From assembly GCF_023073315.1 (NCBI RefSeq), contig NZ_JADPJH010000028.1:39082-103081 (forward strand): a stretch of DNA of 64,000 bases. The letters are read 5' to 3'. Origin of the DNA: Bradyrhizobium sp. 1 (lineage in GTDB: Bacteria; Pseudomonadota; Alphaproteobacteria; Rhizobiales; Xanthobacteraceae). Below the pieces are notes generated by a model that worked only from the letters and a program-made list of their open reading frames with translations, did no database searches and was not told the DNA's origin. Within the stretch, counting starts at the first letter, position 1, and each line of letters opens with the position of its first letter. Shown here one piece after another: positions 26,345 through 34,972 of this stretch. The position numbers and the translations under genes are program-made.

Positions 26345-28102
26345 CTAAACGGTTCGCAGCGACGCCGGTCTCGGATATTCGACGAAGCGGTTGCCTTCCG
26401 CATATTCGCTTTCGCCGAGATAGGGAAACTGATCGTTGATGGGACGCCCCATCTCGAGCTTGGGTTCGATCAGCGTGTGCTCGCTCAGCATCACGTCGAT
26501 CACGATCGGGCCGCCCTCGAACAATTCCGGCTCGATCTGCTCGAGACGTTCGATGCGTGCGTAGCGCAGGCCGTAGGCCGCCGCGAGCGCGCCGAAATCA
26601 GGAAAACTCAAGCCGTCGCGCGAGGCGCTGTAGCGGCTCTGCATGTAGCTGTCCTGGAACTGCTTGATGATCCCGTACGACCCGTTGTTCATCACGATGA
26701 TCGCGATATCGAGATTGTTGTGCCGGACGGTATGCAGTTCCTGGATGTTGAGATGGAATCCGCCATCGCCATTATAGGAAATGACCTGCCGGTCCGGCCG
26801 GTCGATCTTTGCGCCGATCGCAGCCGGCAGCGCGTAGCCCATCGGCGAGTTGCCGCCCGGATTGAACAGGGTGTGACGCTTGACCTTGAACGCCTGGTAG
26901 AGCCAGCAAACCGCGGCACCGGTATCGCCGATGACGATCGCATCCTCTGCGATGATCTCGTTGACCCGGCGGATCACGTCGTAGGGCGACAGTGAGTTCA
27001 ACCGCGCAGCGGAGGTGCTGACCTCCTTGTGGTAGTAGCGCTGCTTCATCTCGGCGACATAGTCGCTCCACTCCCGGCCCTGCGGGCCGACATCGAGCTG
27101 ACGCAACACCTCCGGCAGCGCGGCGAAATCCAGATGGCTGACGCGATAGCCGTCGTTGCGGTATTTGGCGAGCTCCTCCTCGTCGACATCGACGACGTGG
27201 ACGGTCGCGCCGGCCGCGAACTGCTTGGTGTTGCCGGAGCGCTGGCGGTTGTCGAGCCGGCTGCCGAGCACGATCACGGCATCCGCATTCTGCAATACGA
27301 AGTTCGAACCACGATTGCCGTAGACGCCGATCTGGCCGACGAAGCCCGGGTGATCGTGGTCGAAATAGCTGAGCCCGGCCCAGCTCGAGACGAACGGCAA
27401 GCGGCTACGCTCAAGCCAGTCCGCAACGTCCCGCTCGACACCGGCGAGCCCCACGCCCGCGCCCCAGAGCACGACCGGGCGCTTCGCCTCGCCCAGCGTC
27501 CGCTTCAGATCCGCCAGCACCTGCTCAGGCGCTTCCGTCGTCGCGGGCAGTTTTGAGGGAAGCAGGATGTCGTCTCCGACCTCGGTCTGCTGGATGTCCA
27601 TGGGAACGTCGATCAGCACCGGCCCCATGCGGCCGGAGGTCGCCATCGAATAGGCCTTGGCCAGCTCTTCGCGCAGCTCGGCCGCGCTCTTGACCATCAC
27701 CGCGTATTTGGTGACCGGCTGGACCATGTCCACGATCCGGGTTTCCTGGAATCCGGCCTGGCGCACATTCGCCCCGTGGAATGCGCTGCTCTCGCGCTGG
27801 TTCACCTGGCCGGTGATGTGCAGGGACGGAATCGAATCGAAATGGGAGGTGGCGATCCCGGTGATGAGATTGGTCGCCCCCGGGCCCGAGGTCGCGAGCG
27901 TCACGCCGACCTTGCGATTGACGCGCCACAGCGCGTCCGCGGCCATTGCCGCGCCCTGCTCGTGCTGGAAACAGGTGTAGCTGAGCTTCGGGTGCTGCGC
28001 GACCGCATCGATCATGAACGCGCAGGCGCCGCCCGTCAGGAGAAAGACCCGATCGCTTCCGACCCGCGCGAGAAACTCCGCAATGTACTGGGCTCCGTTC
28101 AT
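26345..28102 (-). CDS. Thiamine-diphosphate enzyme, acetolactate-synthase-like (YerE-like candidate)
   Basis: A 585-residue ThDP enzyme with three domains. The Pyr domain carries the catalytic Glu in FQHEQGAAMAAD (about residue 49) and SGPGATNLITGI; the middle domain contains WGAGVGLAGVE and LGSRLDNRQ; the PP domain has the Mg-ThDP motif GDGGFHLNIQELHT...MNNGSYGII. In E. coli IlvB-type enzymes this fold decarboxylates pyruvate and transfers the two-carbon unit to a 2-keto acid. Here it is embedded in a CDP-3,6-dideoxyhexose operon, 13 bases after rfbH. This strongly suggests a YerE-type reaction: transfer of an acetyl unit from pyruvate to C4 of CDP-4-keto-3,6-dideoxyglucose. No regulatory subunit (IlvN) is nearby, against a role in valine synthesis. 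Confidence 0.8.
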   Translation of the reverse strand: MNGAQYIAEFLARVGSDRVFLLTGGACAFMIDAVAQHPKLSYTCFQHEQGAAMAADALWRVNRKVGVTLATSGPGATNLITGIATSHFDSIPSLHITGQVNQRESSAFHGANVRQAGFQETRIVDMVQPVTKYAVMVKSAAELREELAKAYSMATSGRMGPVLIDVPMDIQQTEVGDDILLPSKLPATTEAPEQVLADLKRTLGEAKRPVVLWGAGVGLAGVERDVADWLERSRLPFVSSWAGLSYFDHDHPGFVGQIGVYGNRGSNFVLQNADAVIVLGSRLDNRQRSGNTKQFAAGATVHVVDVDEEELAKYRNDGYRVSHLDFAALPEVLRQLDVGPQGREWSDYVAEMKQRYYHKEVSTSAARLNSLSPYDVIRRVNEIIAEDAIVIGDTGAAVCWLYQAFKVKRHTLFNPGGNSPMGYALPAAIGAKIDRPDRQVISYNGDGGFHLNIQELHTVRHNNLDIAIIVMNNGSYGIIKQFQDSYMQSRYSASRDGLSFPDFGALAAAYGLRYARIERLEQIEPELFEGGPIVIDVMLSEHTLIEPKLEMGRPINDQFPYLGESEYAEGNRFVEYPRPASLRTV

Positions 28103-28115
28103 CGCGTCATTCCCA

Positions 28116-29477
28116 TCACGAGGCGCTACGGGTCTGGGCAGCGCAGAAATCGCGGATCACCTGGAGCACGTAGCCGATGTGCTCGTCGCCGAGCCCCGGA
28201 TAGACGCCGATCCAGAAGGTCCGGTTCATGATCGTATCGCTGTTCGTGAGCGAGCCATGCACGCGGAAATTCCGTCCGATCATGTAGGGCTGCCGCACCA
28301 GATTGCCGCCGAACAGCAGCCTCGTGCCGATCCCGCACTCGTTCAGATGGCGCACGATGGCGTCGCGCTGGAACGGCGCGCCGTCGCGAAGCGTCAGCAC
28401 GAAGCCGAACCAGGACGGATCGCTGTTCGGCGTCGGCTCGGGGAGGATGAAGAACTCTTCGAGCCCCTTCATTCCACTCTTCAACAGATCGAAGTTCCGC
28501 CGCCGGGCGGCGATGAAGCCTTCGAGATGGTCGAGCTGGGACACGCCGACCGCGGCCTGCATGTCGGTGATCTTCAGATTGAAGCCGAGATGGCTGTAGA
28601 TGTACTTGTGATCGTAGCCGTGGGGCAGCTCGCCGAGCTGCCAGTCGAAGCGGCGCTGGCAGGTGTTGTCCTTGCCCGGATCGCAGTAGCAATCGCGTCC
28701 CCAGTCTCGGAAGGTCTCCATCGCGCGGCGCAAGGCCGGATGGCTGGTGAAGACCGCCCCGCCCTCGCCCATCGTGATGTGGTGCGCCGGGTAGAAGCTG
28801 AGCGTGCCGATGTCGCCGAACGTGCCGACATGACGGCCGTCGTAAGTCGCACCGAGCGCGTCGCAGCAATCCTCGATCAGCCACAGTTTGTGACGCTTGG
28901 CGATATCGGCGATCTTGCCGACGTCGAACGGGTTGCCGAGCGTATGCGCCACCATGATCGCGCGCGTATTCGGCGTGATCGCCTCTTCCACGCGCTCCGG
29001 GATGATGTTGTAGGTGGGAATGTCGACATCGACGAACACCGGCACCATGCCCTGCGTCATCGCGGGATTGACGGTCGTCGGAAATCCGGTCGCAGCCGTG
29101 ATCACTTCGCTTCCGGGAGGGACCTGGCGGTCGCGGAGCAAGGGTGAGGTCAGCGCCGAAAAGGCGACCAGATTGGCCGAGGAACCGGAATTGACGGTCA
29201 TCGCATAACGCGCACCTACGCGCTTGGCGAGCTTCGTCTGAAACTCCTCGTTGAAGCGCCCCGTGGTCAGCCAGAAATCCAGTGCGGAATCGACCAGCGA
29301 CTTGACGTCACTCGCATCGAAGACGCGTCCCGATACGGGCACGGACGATTGGCCGGCGACGAACGGCTTCGGCGCATGCGCGACGGCGGAGTATTCCTCC
29401 ACCAGTTCCATGATCGATGCCCTGATCTCTTCGGGGCTTCGTTGACCCGCGCGTGCGGAGGCTGGCGCCGATTTCAT
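28116..29477 (-). CDS. rfbH: CDP-6-deoxy-4-keto-glucose 3-dehydratase (E1, RfbH/AscC)
   Basis: A 453-residue DegT-fold enzyme that uses PMP rather than transaminating: the usual PLP lysine is replaced by His in SFYPAHHITMGEGG. It also has the E1-specific iron-sulfur motif C-x57-C-x-C-x7-C, running from the second Cys of EDCCDALG to CYCDPGKDNTC; I counted these spacings directly. Together they identify the dehydratase that removes the C3 hydroxyl of CDP-4-keto-6-deoxyglucose. It normally needs an electron-donating partner (E3, RfbI/AscD), which is not in the window. ATG at 29477 is used, 5 bases after the rfbG stop; the longer frame overlaps rfbG. Confidence 0.95.
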   Translation of the reverse strand: MKSAPASARAGQRSPEEIRASIMELVEEYSAVAHAPKPFVAGQSSVPVSGRVFDASDVKSLVDSALDFWLTTGRFNEEFQTKLAKRVGARYAMTVNSGSSANLVAFSALTSPLLRDRQVPPGSEVITAATGFPTTVNPAMTQGMVPVFVDVDIPTYNIIPERVEEAITPNTRAIMVAHTLGNPFDVGKIADIAKRHKLWLIEDCCDALGATYDGRHVGTFGDIGTLSFYPAHHITMGEGGAVFTSHPALRRAMETFRDWGRDCYCDPGKDNTCQRRFDWQLGELPHGYDHKYIYSHLGFNLKITDMQAAVGVSQLDHLEGFIAARRRNFDLLKSGMKGLEEFFILPEPTPNSDPSWFGFVLTLRDGAPFQRDAIVRHLNECGIGTRLLFGGNLVRQPYMIGRNFRVHGSLTNSDTIMNRTFWIGVYPGLGDEHIGYVLQVIRDFCAAQTRSAS

Positions 29478-29482
29478 GTCAG

Positions 29483-30610
29483 TCACTTCGTGTTGGCTGC
29501 GGCAACCTTGCCGCGAGATGGTTCCGATGGCGCCTGCGACGTGCCGTTCGTGACGGCGCCGTCCAGGACGAGTTCGAGCTGTTCGAGCGAGACCCGGCGC
29601 AAATCCTGGCCTCGCTGACACGCCTTGTACCAGTCGACGGTCAGACCGAGCCCCTGGACCAAGTCGAGACGCGGCGTCCAGTTCAATTGCGAGCGTGCGC
29701 GTTCGCAGTCGAGCCTGAGAAACGCGGCCTCATGCGGATGCGGACCGTCATCGCTGGTCCAGCCGGCACCATCGCCCCACATCGCCTGCAAATGTTCCAC
29801 GACATTCCGCACCGGCTGCTCGCTCTCGGCGTCCGGCCCGAAGTTCCAGCCATCGGCAAGGCTCGCATCTGCGACCAGCTTTTCGACGAGCGTCAGATAG
29901 CCGAGTATGGGATCGAGCGCGTGCTGCCATGGCCGCACCGAATTGGGATTGCGAATGCGCAGCGGCTGACGGTCCAGGAATGCCTGCATCGCATCCGGCA
30001 CCAGGCGGTCACGAGCCCAGTCGCCGCCACCGAACACGTTTCCTGCGCGCGCACTCGCGATGCGGACCGCGCCGCTATCGGCGAAGAAGCTTCGCCGATA
30101 GGAATGGGTCACGAGCTCAGCGCAGGCCTTGCTGTTGCTGTAGGGATCGTTGCCGCCCAGCCGGTCGCCCTCGCGGAAGGCCGCCTGCTGGCCATTGTTC
30201 TCATAGCACTTGTCGCTGGTGACGATCAGCACGGCCTTTACGGAAGGCAGATGTCGCGCGGCTTCCAGAACGTGCACCGTCCCCATCACATTGGTCGCGA
30301 AGGTCTCGACCGGTTCGGCATAGGATGGCCGCACCAGCGCCTGCGCTGCCATGTGAATGATCACATCGGGCTGAGCTTCCGACAGGGCCGCACTCAGCTT
30401 GCCGAGATCGCGGATGTCGGCAAGACACTGCTTCATGTCGTCGGCGACCCGCGCCGCCACGAACAGCGACGATGGATGGGTCGGAGGCAATGCGTAACCA
30501 TAGACTTCGGCGCCGAACCGTCGCAGCAGCAGCGACGCCCACGCGCCCTTGAAGCCCGTATGCCCCGTCAGAAAGACCTTCTTGCCGCGCCAGAACGCCG
30601 GATCCGTCAC
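29483..30610 (-). CDS. rfbG: CDP-glucose 4,6-dehydratase
   Basis: A 375-residue extended SDR converting CDP-glucose to CDP-4-keto-6-deoxyglucose. FLTGHTGFKGAWASLLL is the nucleotide-binding motif of this subfamily, with MAAQALVRPSY, the active-site TSDKCYEN, and DPYSNSKACAELVT (Tyr-x-x-x-Lys form). GGGDWARDRLVPD and RPWQHALDP are diagnostic blocks. The start is GTG 30610, overlapping the rfbF stop in GTGA and served by a GGAGG six to eleven bases upstream; an ATG at 30622 contains that site and is less likely. Second gene of the CDP-sugar operon. Confidence 0.94.
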   Translation of the reverse strand: MTDPAFWRGKKVFLTGHTGFKGAWASLLLRRFGAEVYGYALPPTHPSSLFVAARVADDMKQCLADIRDLGKLSAALSEAQPDVIIHMAAQALVRPSYAEPVETFATNVMGTVHVLEAARHLPSVKAVLIVTSDKCYENNGQQAAFREGDRLGGNDPYSNSKACAELVTHSYRRSFFADSGAVRIASARAGNVFGGGDWARDRLVPDAMQAFLDRQPLRIRNPNSVRPWQHALDPILGYLTLVEKLVADASLADGWNFGPDAESEQPVRNVVEHLQAMWGDGAGWTSDDGPHPHEAAFLRLDCERARSQLNWTPRLDLVQGLGLTVDWYKACQRGQDLRRVSLEQLELVLDGAVTNGTSQAPSEPSRGKVAAANTK

Positions 30611-31377
30611 CAGACCCTCCATTTCGCGCGGTTGTTGGCCCACTCGTCCTCGAGATAGTTGCGATCGCGCAAGGTATCCATCGGATGCCAGAAGCCGGGA
30701 TGCACGAAGGCGCGCAGCTGGTCGGTGCGGGCAAGCTGCTCCATCGGCTGGCGCTCCCACACGGTCTCGTCGCCCGCGATCAGATCGCCGACCGAAGGCG
30801 ACAGCAGGAAGAATCCGCCGTTGATCCAGCCGCCATCGTCATGCGGCTTCTCCTCGAAATTGACGACACGGTCGTTCTCGATGGTCACCGCGCCGAACCT
30901 TCGCGCCGGCCGCACCACGGAAACGGTCGCCTTGCAGCCATGTTTCTTGTGGAAGGCGATCTCGGCCTCAAGGTCGATATCGGCGACGCCATCGCCGTAG
31001 GTCAGGGCAAAGAAAGGCTCATCGGCGACATGAGGCAGCACGCGCTTGAGCCGGCCGCCGGTCTGCGTCTCTTCACCGGTATCGACCAGGGTCACACGCC
31101 ACGGCTCGGCCGTTTCACGATGCACCTCCATCCGGTTTTCGGCGAGATGAAACGTGACGTCGGACATGTGCAGGAAGTAATTGGCGAAATACTCCTTGAT
31201 CAAATAGCCCTTGTAGCCGCAGCAGATCACGAAATCATTGAAGCCGTAGCGGCTGTAGATCTTCATGATGTGCCACAGAATCGGCTTGCCGCCGATTTCG
31301 ACCATGGGCTTTGGACGGGTCGTCGTCTCCTCGGCTATGCGCGTGCCCAGACCCCCCGCAAGGATAACCGCTTTCAT
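30607..31377 (-). CDS. rfbF: Glucose-1-phosphate cytidylyltransferase
   Basis: A 256-residue nucleotidyltransferase making CDP-glucose from CTP and glucose-1-phosphate. The signature LAGGLGTRIAEETTTRPKPMVEIGGKPILWHIM at the N-terminus, TYGDGVADIDL (metal-binding Asp), FEEKPHDDGGWINGGFF and FWHPMDTLRDRNYLE all match RfbF rather than RmlA. ATG 31377 begins directly at the signature; the frame is open to 31545 but without similarity. It is the first gene of the CDP-sugar operon. The 222-base gap upstream should hold the promoter; a CATAAT-like box is visible on the minus strand, but no convincing partner box. Confidence 0.95.
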   Translation of the reverse strand: MKAVILAGGLGTRIAEETTTRPKPMVEIGGKPILWHIMKIYSRYGFNDFVICCGYKGYLIKEYFANYFLHMSDVTFHLAENRMEVHRETAEPWRVTLVDTGEETQTGGRLKRVLPHVADEPFFALTYGDGVADIDLEAEIAFHKKHGCKATVSVVRPARRFGAVTIENDRVVNFEEKPHDDGGWINGGFFLLSPSVGDLIAGDETVWERQPMEQLARTDQLRAFVHPGFWHPMDTLRDRNYLEDEWANNRAKWRVW

Positions 31378-31599
31378 CCATTGTCTCCGACGGCAACCGC
31401 AAGTGGCTGCGCAGGCGCTTCTATACGATGCGGCCCGGCTCGCAAACCATCCTCGTGCTTCAGAGGTATTATGACACCAATTCCTTTCACAGCTACTTGG
31501 GTTCCCGGTGCCCTCCCGACGGGCGTGTTGCACCATCCGAACCAACGTACCGAGACGATCCCAACCGTCTGTCGATCGATCGGCAGCCTGCTGGCGACG

Positions 31600-33051
31600 T
31601 TACGGATCGGGATCGACTGGGACGACCTTCGTCTTTCCATAATAGCTGGCGACGCAACTGGTCGCGATCGAGACGTCCGCGGTCATCAGGATCTCAGGCT
31701 TCCATCTGTGTTGGGACACGACCACGACCTCCTCACGGCTCGTCGAAAGCAGGCTGTCCCGCGCGACGCTTTCGCGCCAATAGGGATAGAGTTCGCTTCC
31801 CTCACGCCGGAGCAGGGAGGCTGTCGGGCTCAAATAGAGCGTCACGGCCGTCACGACGGCCAACACAACTGGCAAAGCAGCCGAGTGGGACGCGTCTGTC
31901 TCCCGCAGCCCCCGGGGCCACCGGAACTTGGCGCGACACGCGCGAATAGCCAAGGACAAGCTTAGAGTGAGGCCGAACAATATAAAAATGAGGGCTTGGT
32001 TCTGCGCTCTTTCGACCAGCGGCCCCCCCGTTGAGAAGGCGTGCACGAAATATTCGAAATAGCAGCACGCGAGGCAGACCACCGTGACGCCGAGCGCCAA
32101 TAGTGCTGCGCGGGCAGAGGCCGGCCGCATCTGATCCGTCAGAGACAGGGCCGCAACGGTCGCAAACCACCCAATGATCGCGGGGTCACGAAAGAACCGA
32201 CGAAGTCCGGCCAGGGAGACGCGCAAACCATCGTGCAGGGAGCGCGCAAGATCTCCGGAGCCGCTGATACCTGCCATACGAACGCTGTTACTCTTGGCCG
32301 TTACGACAATAAGCCAACCGATCAAGATCGCGATTGCAATCAAGGCGTGACGATCGATCTGCAGCTTCTGGCCAAAAAAATGGCGTGCCGATAGCGAGCT
32401 CACGATCATGACGACGAGCCACACACCGGTAAATTCGTTGCACAGCGCGCCCAGGAAGCCGACGATCACCATCGCCCATGTCGCGCGTGCGGAAAACTCG
32501 CTTTCGCGATCCAGCGCACGGACGCATTCTCCGAGAATCAAAATGGACGCGAGCGCTGGCGGCACGTAGCAGGCGAAGGCGGGCAACCAATAGAGCAGAT
32601 CGCGGATGCTGGGCGTAGCGCCGACGACGGCGGCGGCGAATCCGAGCGCGAGGAAAACCAGGTGAGGCCCGGCGATGGGCGGTCGCGTTCGGGCGATAGC
32701 AAAACTGGTTCCGGTAAGAAACGCAATCGCGCCGGCGGCCATTGTCAAGGAATAGGCCAACACCACACTTATGCCCGTTGCGGAGGCGATCGCGGCGGGT
32801 ATCTGGAGCAGGACGAATGGCACGACCCGTCCAGACAGTTGGTTGTAGAGATTGACTACGGTCGCCACCAAGCCGCTGCGCGCGAATTCGGTGGCAATGC
32901 AAAAATCGTCGTGCTCCGGAGCCGCAAAAAAACTCAGGGCGAAAAGGACAAGCAGGAATATCGCGGGGATCAGGCTGGCGACGGTCCAGGCCACGCGAGC
33001 TTTGCCAATCCTCGTCGGGCGCTCAGCCAACGTAAATGCATCACTGGACAT
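31600..33051 (-). CDS. Polytopic membrane protein, DUF6056-like
   Basis: A 483-residue protein with about 11 membrane spans. After the first span the loop reads APEHDDFCIATEFA, and then YNQLSGRVVPF; the acidic DD/FC and the GR motif recall DUF6056 and GtrII-like membrane proteins and are at the GT-C catalytic position. A short soluble tail (EVVVVSQHRWKPEILMTADVS) follows the last span. It may be a lipid-linked-sugar transferase that decorates the O-chain; this is inference. The gene lies between the rfbF promoter region and another membrane protein gene on the same strand, 75 bases apart. Confidence 0.6.
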   Translation of the reverse strand: MSSDAFTLAERPTRIGKARVAWTVASLIPAIFLLVLFALSFFAAPEHDDFCIATEFARSGLVATVVNLYNQLSGRVVPFVLLQIPAAIASATGISVVLAYSLTMAAGAIAFLTGTSFAIARTRPPIAGPHLVFLALGFAAAVVGATPSIRDLLYWLPAFACYVPPALASILILGECVRALDRESEFSARATWAMVIVGFLGALCNEFTGVWLVVMIVSSLSARHFFGQKLQIDRHALIAIAILIGWLIVVTAKSNSVRMAGISGSGDLARSLHDGLRVSLAGLRRFFRDPAIIGWFATVAALSLTDQMRPASARAALLALGVTVVCLACCYFEYFVHAFSTGGPLVERAQNQALIFILFGLTLSLSLAIRACRAKFRWPRGLRETDASHSAALPVVLAVVTAVTLYLSPTASLLRREGSELYPYWRESVARDSLLSTSREEVVVVSQHRWKPEILMTADVSIATSCVASYYGKTKVVPVDPDP

Positions 33052-33126
33052 GAATGCTTTTCTGGGACAGGGGATCTAAGGACTCGCGCGGAGAAGGTAC
33101 AAAGACATCACAGCTTCCAGCTCACT

Positions 33127-34707
33127 TCAATTCGGCTTGACGATGCTCAACGTGGTGCATCTGTTACCGCGGAAACGTTCGACGTCGACATGGACTTGGA
33201 TGCAGTTCTCGGGCTTGAGAACCATCGTGCCGGGCATCGGCTGGCCGCCATAACGCGCGGAATAAGGAACATAGAAGCCGCGATTGATCGACTCCTCGTT
33301 GGGATCAAAATAAACCGGCGTATCCGGCATCCGATGGCGAAAGAAGAGCATGAGGGAGAGTTTTGGCTCCCATTCCAGCGACGGGCCCGTGACGAGCAGG
33401 ATCGGAGATCTGCCCTGCTCTCGCGCTTTCGTCAGCCAAACTGCGGTCTCCTGGATCGCGGCCTCGGCTTCGGCATTGAAGGCGCGCCATTGCTCCAGGC
33501 TGGCAAGCGTTTTCGGCGTCAAAATGCCGCGATTCGTCACCAGCATCGCGAGCACGCACCCCACAGCAAAGGTACTGACGGCGATCGAAAATCTGGGTGT
33601 CGCGTTGGTGGCCAGCCGCCCGAACACGATCGCGGCGACGATCGAGGTCATGACAAACATCTGGGAACCATATCGCATCCCGATCGGATCCAGGCCGCCC
33701 CCATTGCTGACGGCATAGGTGACGTAGAAGATTGTGAATCTCAGCGCCTCGATTGCAACGACCGCAAGCAGCAGCGCCAGGAGTTCGCTCCAAGTGATCT
33801 GCGTCTCCCGCCGCGCTTTCGCAACGGCTGCATATGCGAGCGCAGCCAACAGCGCGAGCACAACCCATCCGGTGCGGTCGTCCCGCGCGAACAGCATCCA
33901 TCGGTGGCCCTCATCGCGGACCGAATGAAAGAAATAGCTGTCGAACGGGGCCGAGAACGGGATAATTCCGCTGCCCACGGCAGAGTTCAGGTACAGGAAG
34001 ATCGCCATAATCAGCGCGCCTGCGACTGCCGCGATAGCGCCCCCCACCATCATCCGTCGATGCGGCAGGATCAGGCCGCAGACCAAAACGAGCCCGCCAA
34101 GCGCGATCAGGAATACGGAGTTGGGCTCCTTGTCGGCAGCAAATAGCAAGGCCGCAGGGAAGGCGAGCGCCATGCTGACGCGGCGCGCATCCACGATTCC
34201 TCGCCATAGCAGCCAGATCAGAATCGTTCCCAGCAGGATGCAGTCGATCTCGACCGGTCCAAGCCGGGGAAAGATATCGGACCACGCCGGATGCGCGAAA
34301 TAAAACACGCCGAAGGCGAGCGCACTCGTCAGGCCCAGACTGTGGAGAACAAGCGCGAATAGAGCCGTCGCAGTCCCCACATACATCAGGAACGTCGCGA
34401 TGTACCAGAGGCGGATATTGTCACCGAAAAGATAGATCTGCAGCGACTTGAGCGGATAGTGCGCCGGCCTGAACCGTGACGCTTTGCCGACGGTTGCAAG
34501 CTCCTGATACTCGTCCGTCTGCTTCAGATCGGCCCAGACATCCGCCAGCGGCGCCGTGGCTGACGCTTTCAGCGGGCTGATGATATCATGATCATCGACC
34601 AGCGCCGGGGTCGCTCGGTCAATGAATGTGCCGAAGTGAAAGACCAGAAACGCTGACGTCACCAACGCAAACAGCCAGACAATGGCTGAGTTGTTCACAC
34701 GCTTCAC
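33127..34707 (-). CDS. Polytopic membrane protein, GT-C-like
   Basis: A 526-residue protein with about 9-10 membrane spans and a soluble C-terminus. The first outside loop has ALVDDHDIISPL and later FRPAHYPLKSLQIYLFGDNIRLWYI, a layout common in large bacterial membrane glycosyltransferases. FAADKEPNSVFLIALGG and RYGSQMFVMTS are other conserved-looking blocks. The start is GTG 34707, preceded by AAGGGGGCGAC. Downstream, 75 bases away, lies another membrane protein in the same direction. Acceptor and donor cannot be told; calling it glycosyltransferase rests on topology and the acidic loop. Confidence 0.58.
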   Translation of the reverse strand: MKRVNNSAIVWLFALVTSAFLVFHFGTFIDRATPALVDDHDIISPLKASATAPLADVWADLKQTDEYQELATVGKASRFRPAHYPLKSLQIYLFGDNIRLWYIATFLMYVGTATALFALVLHSLGLTSALAFGVFYFAHPAWSDIFPRLGPVEIDCILLGTILIWLLWRGIVDARRVSMALAFPAALLFAADKEPNSVFLIALGGLVLVCGLILPHRRMMVGGAIAAVAGALIMAIFLYLNSAVGSGIIPFSAPFDSYFFHSVRDEGHRWMLFARDDRTGWVVLALLAALAYAAVAKARRETQITWSELLALLLAVVAIEALRFTIFYVTYAVSNGGGLDPIGMRYGSQMFVMTSIVAAIVFGRLATNATPRFSIAVSTFAVGCVLAMLVTNRGILTPKTLASLEQWRAFNAEAEAAIQETAVWLTKAREQGRSPILLVTGPSLEWEPKLSLMLFFRHRMPDTPVYFDPNEESINRGFYVPYSARYGGQPMPGTMVLKPENCIQVHVDVERFRGNRCTTLSIVKPN

Positions 34708-34972
34708 GTCGCCCCCTTGCAAATATGTCTGGCTTTGACACGGGCGCGGATGCCACGTCAAGTTGCATCAAAACGACAGGCCAGGAACACAGCCACGGCC
34801 CGACCAAAGTGGTATATTACCAATGACGGGTCGTCCGCACCAGCTTTCGCATCCCCGGCGACGCGCGATTGGCGGCTCATTTCGCTGGGGCTGCCTGGGC
34901 GCTCGGGATACGGTAACAAATAGGCAGCTCACTCGTGCATGAATCACGCGCGGACAACATCAGGCGGCGGCA

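Noticed and set aside
26345..28102. Acetolactate synthase large subunit for valine/isoleucine synthesis
   Set aside because: The fold fits, but there is no ilvN or ilvC nearby and the gene is embedded between rfbH and an SDR, so a sugar role is preferred.
28014..29147. Plus-strand 377-residue open frame opposite rfbH
   Set aside because: The minus strand encodes an unmistakable E1 enzyme with its iron-sulfur motif; the opposite frame has no recognisable domain.
30611..30622. ATG at 30622 as start of rfbG
   Set aside because: The ATGGAGG sequence there contains the likely ribosome-binding site for the GTG at 30610, which overlaps the rfbF stop as in the other coupled genes.
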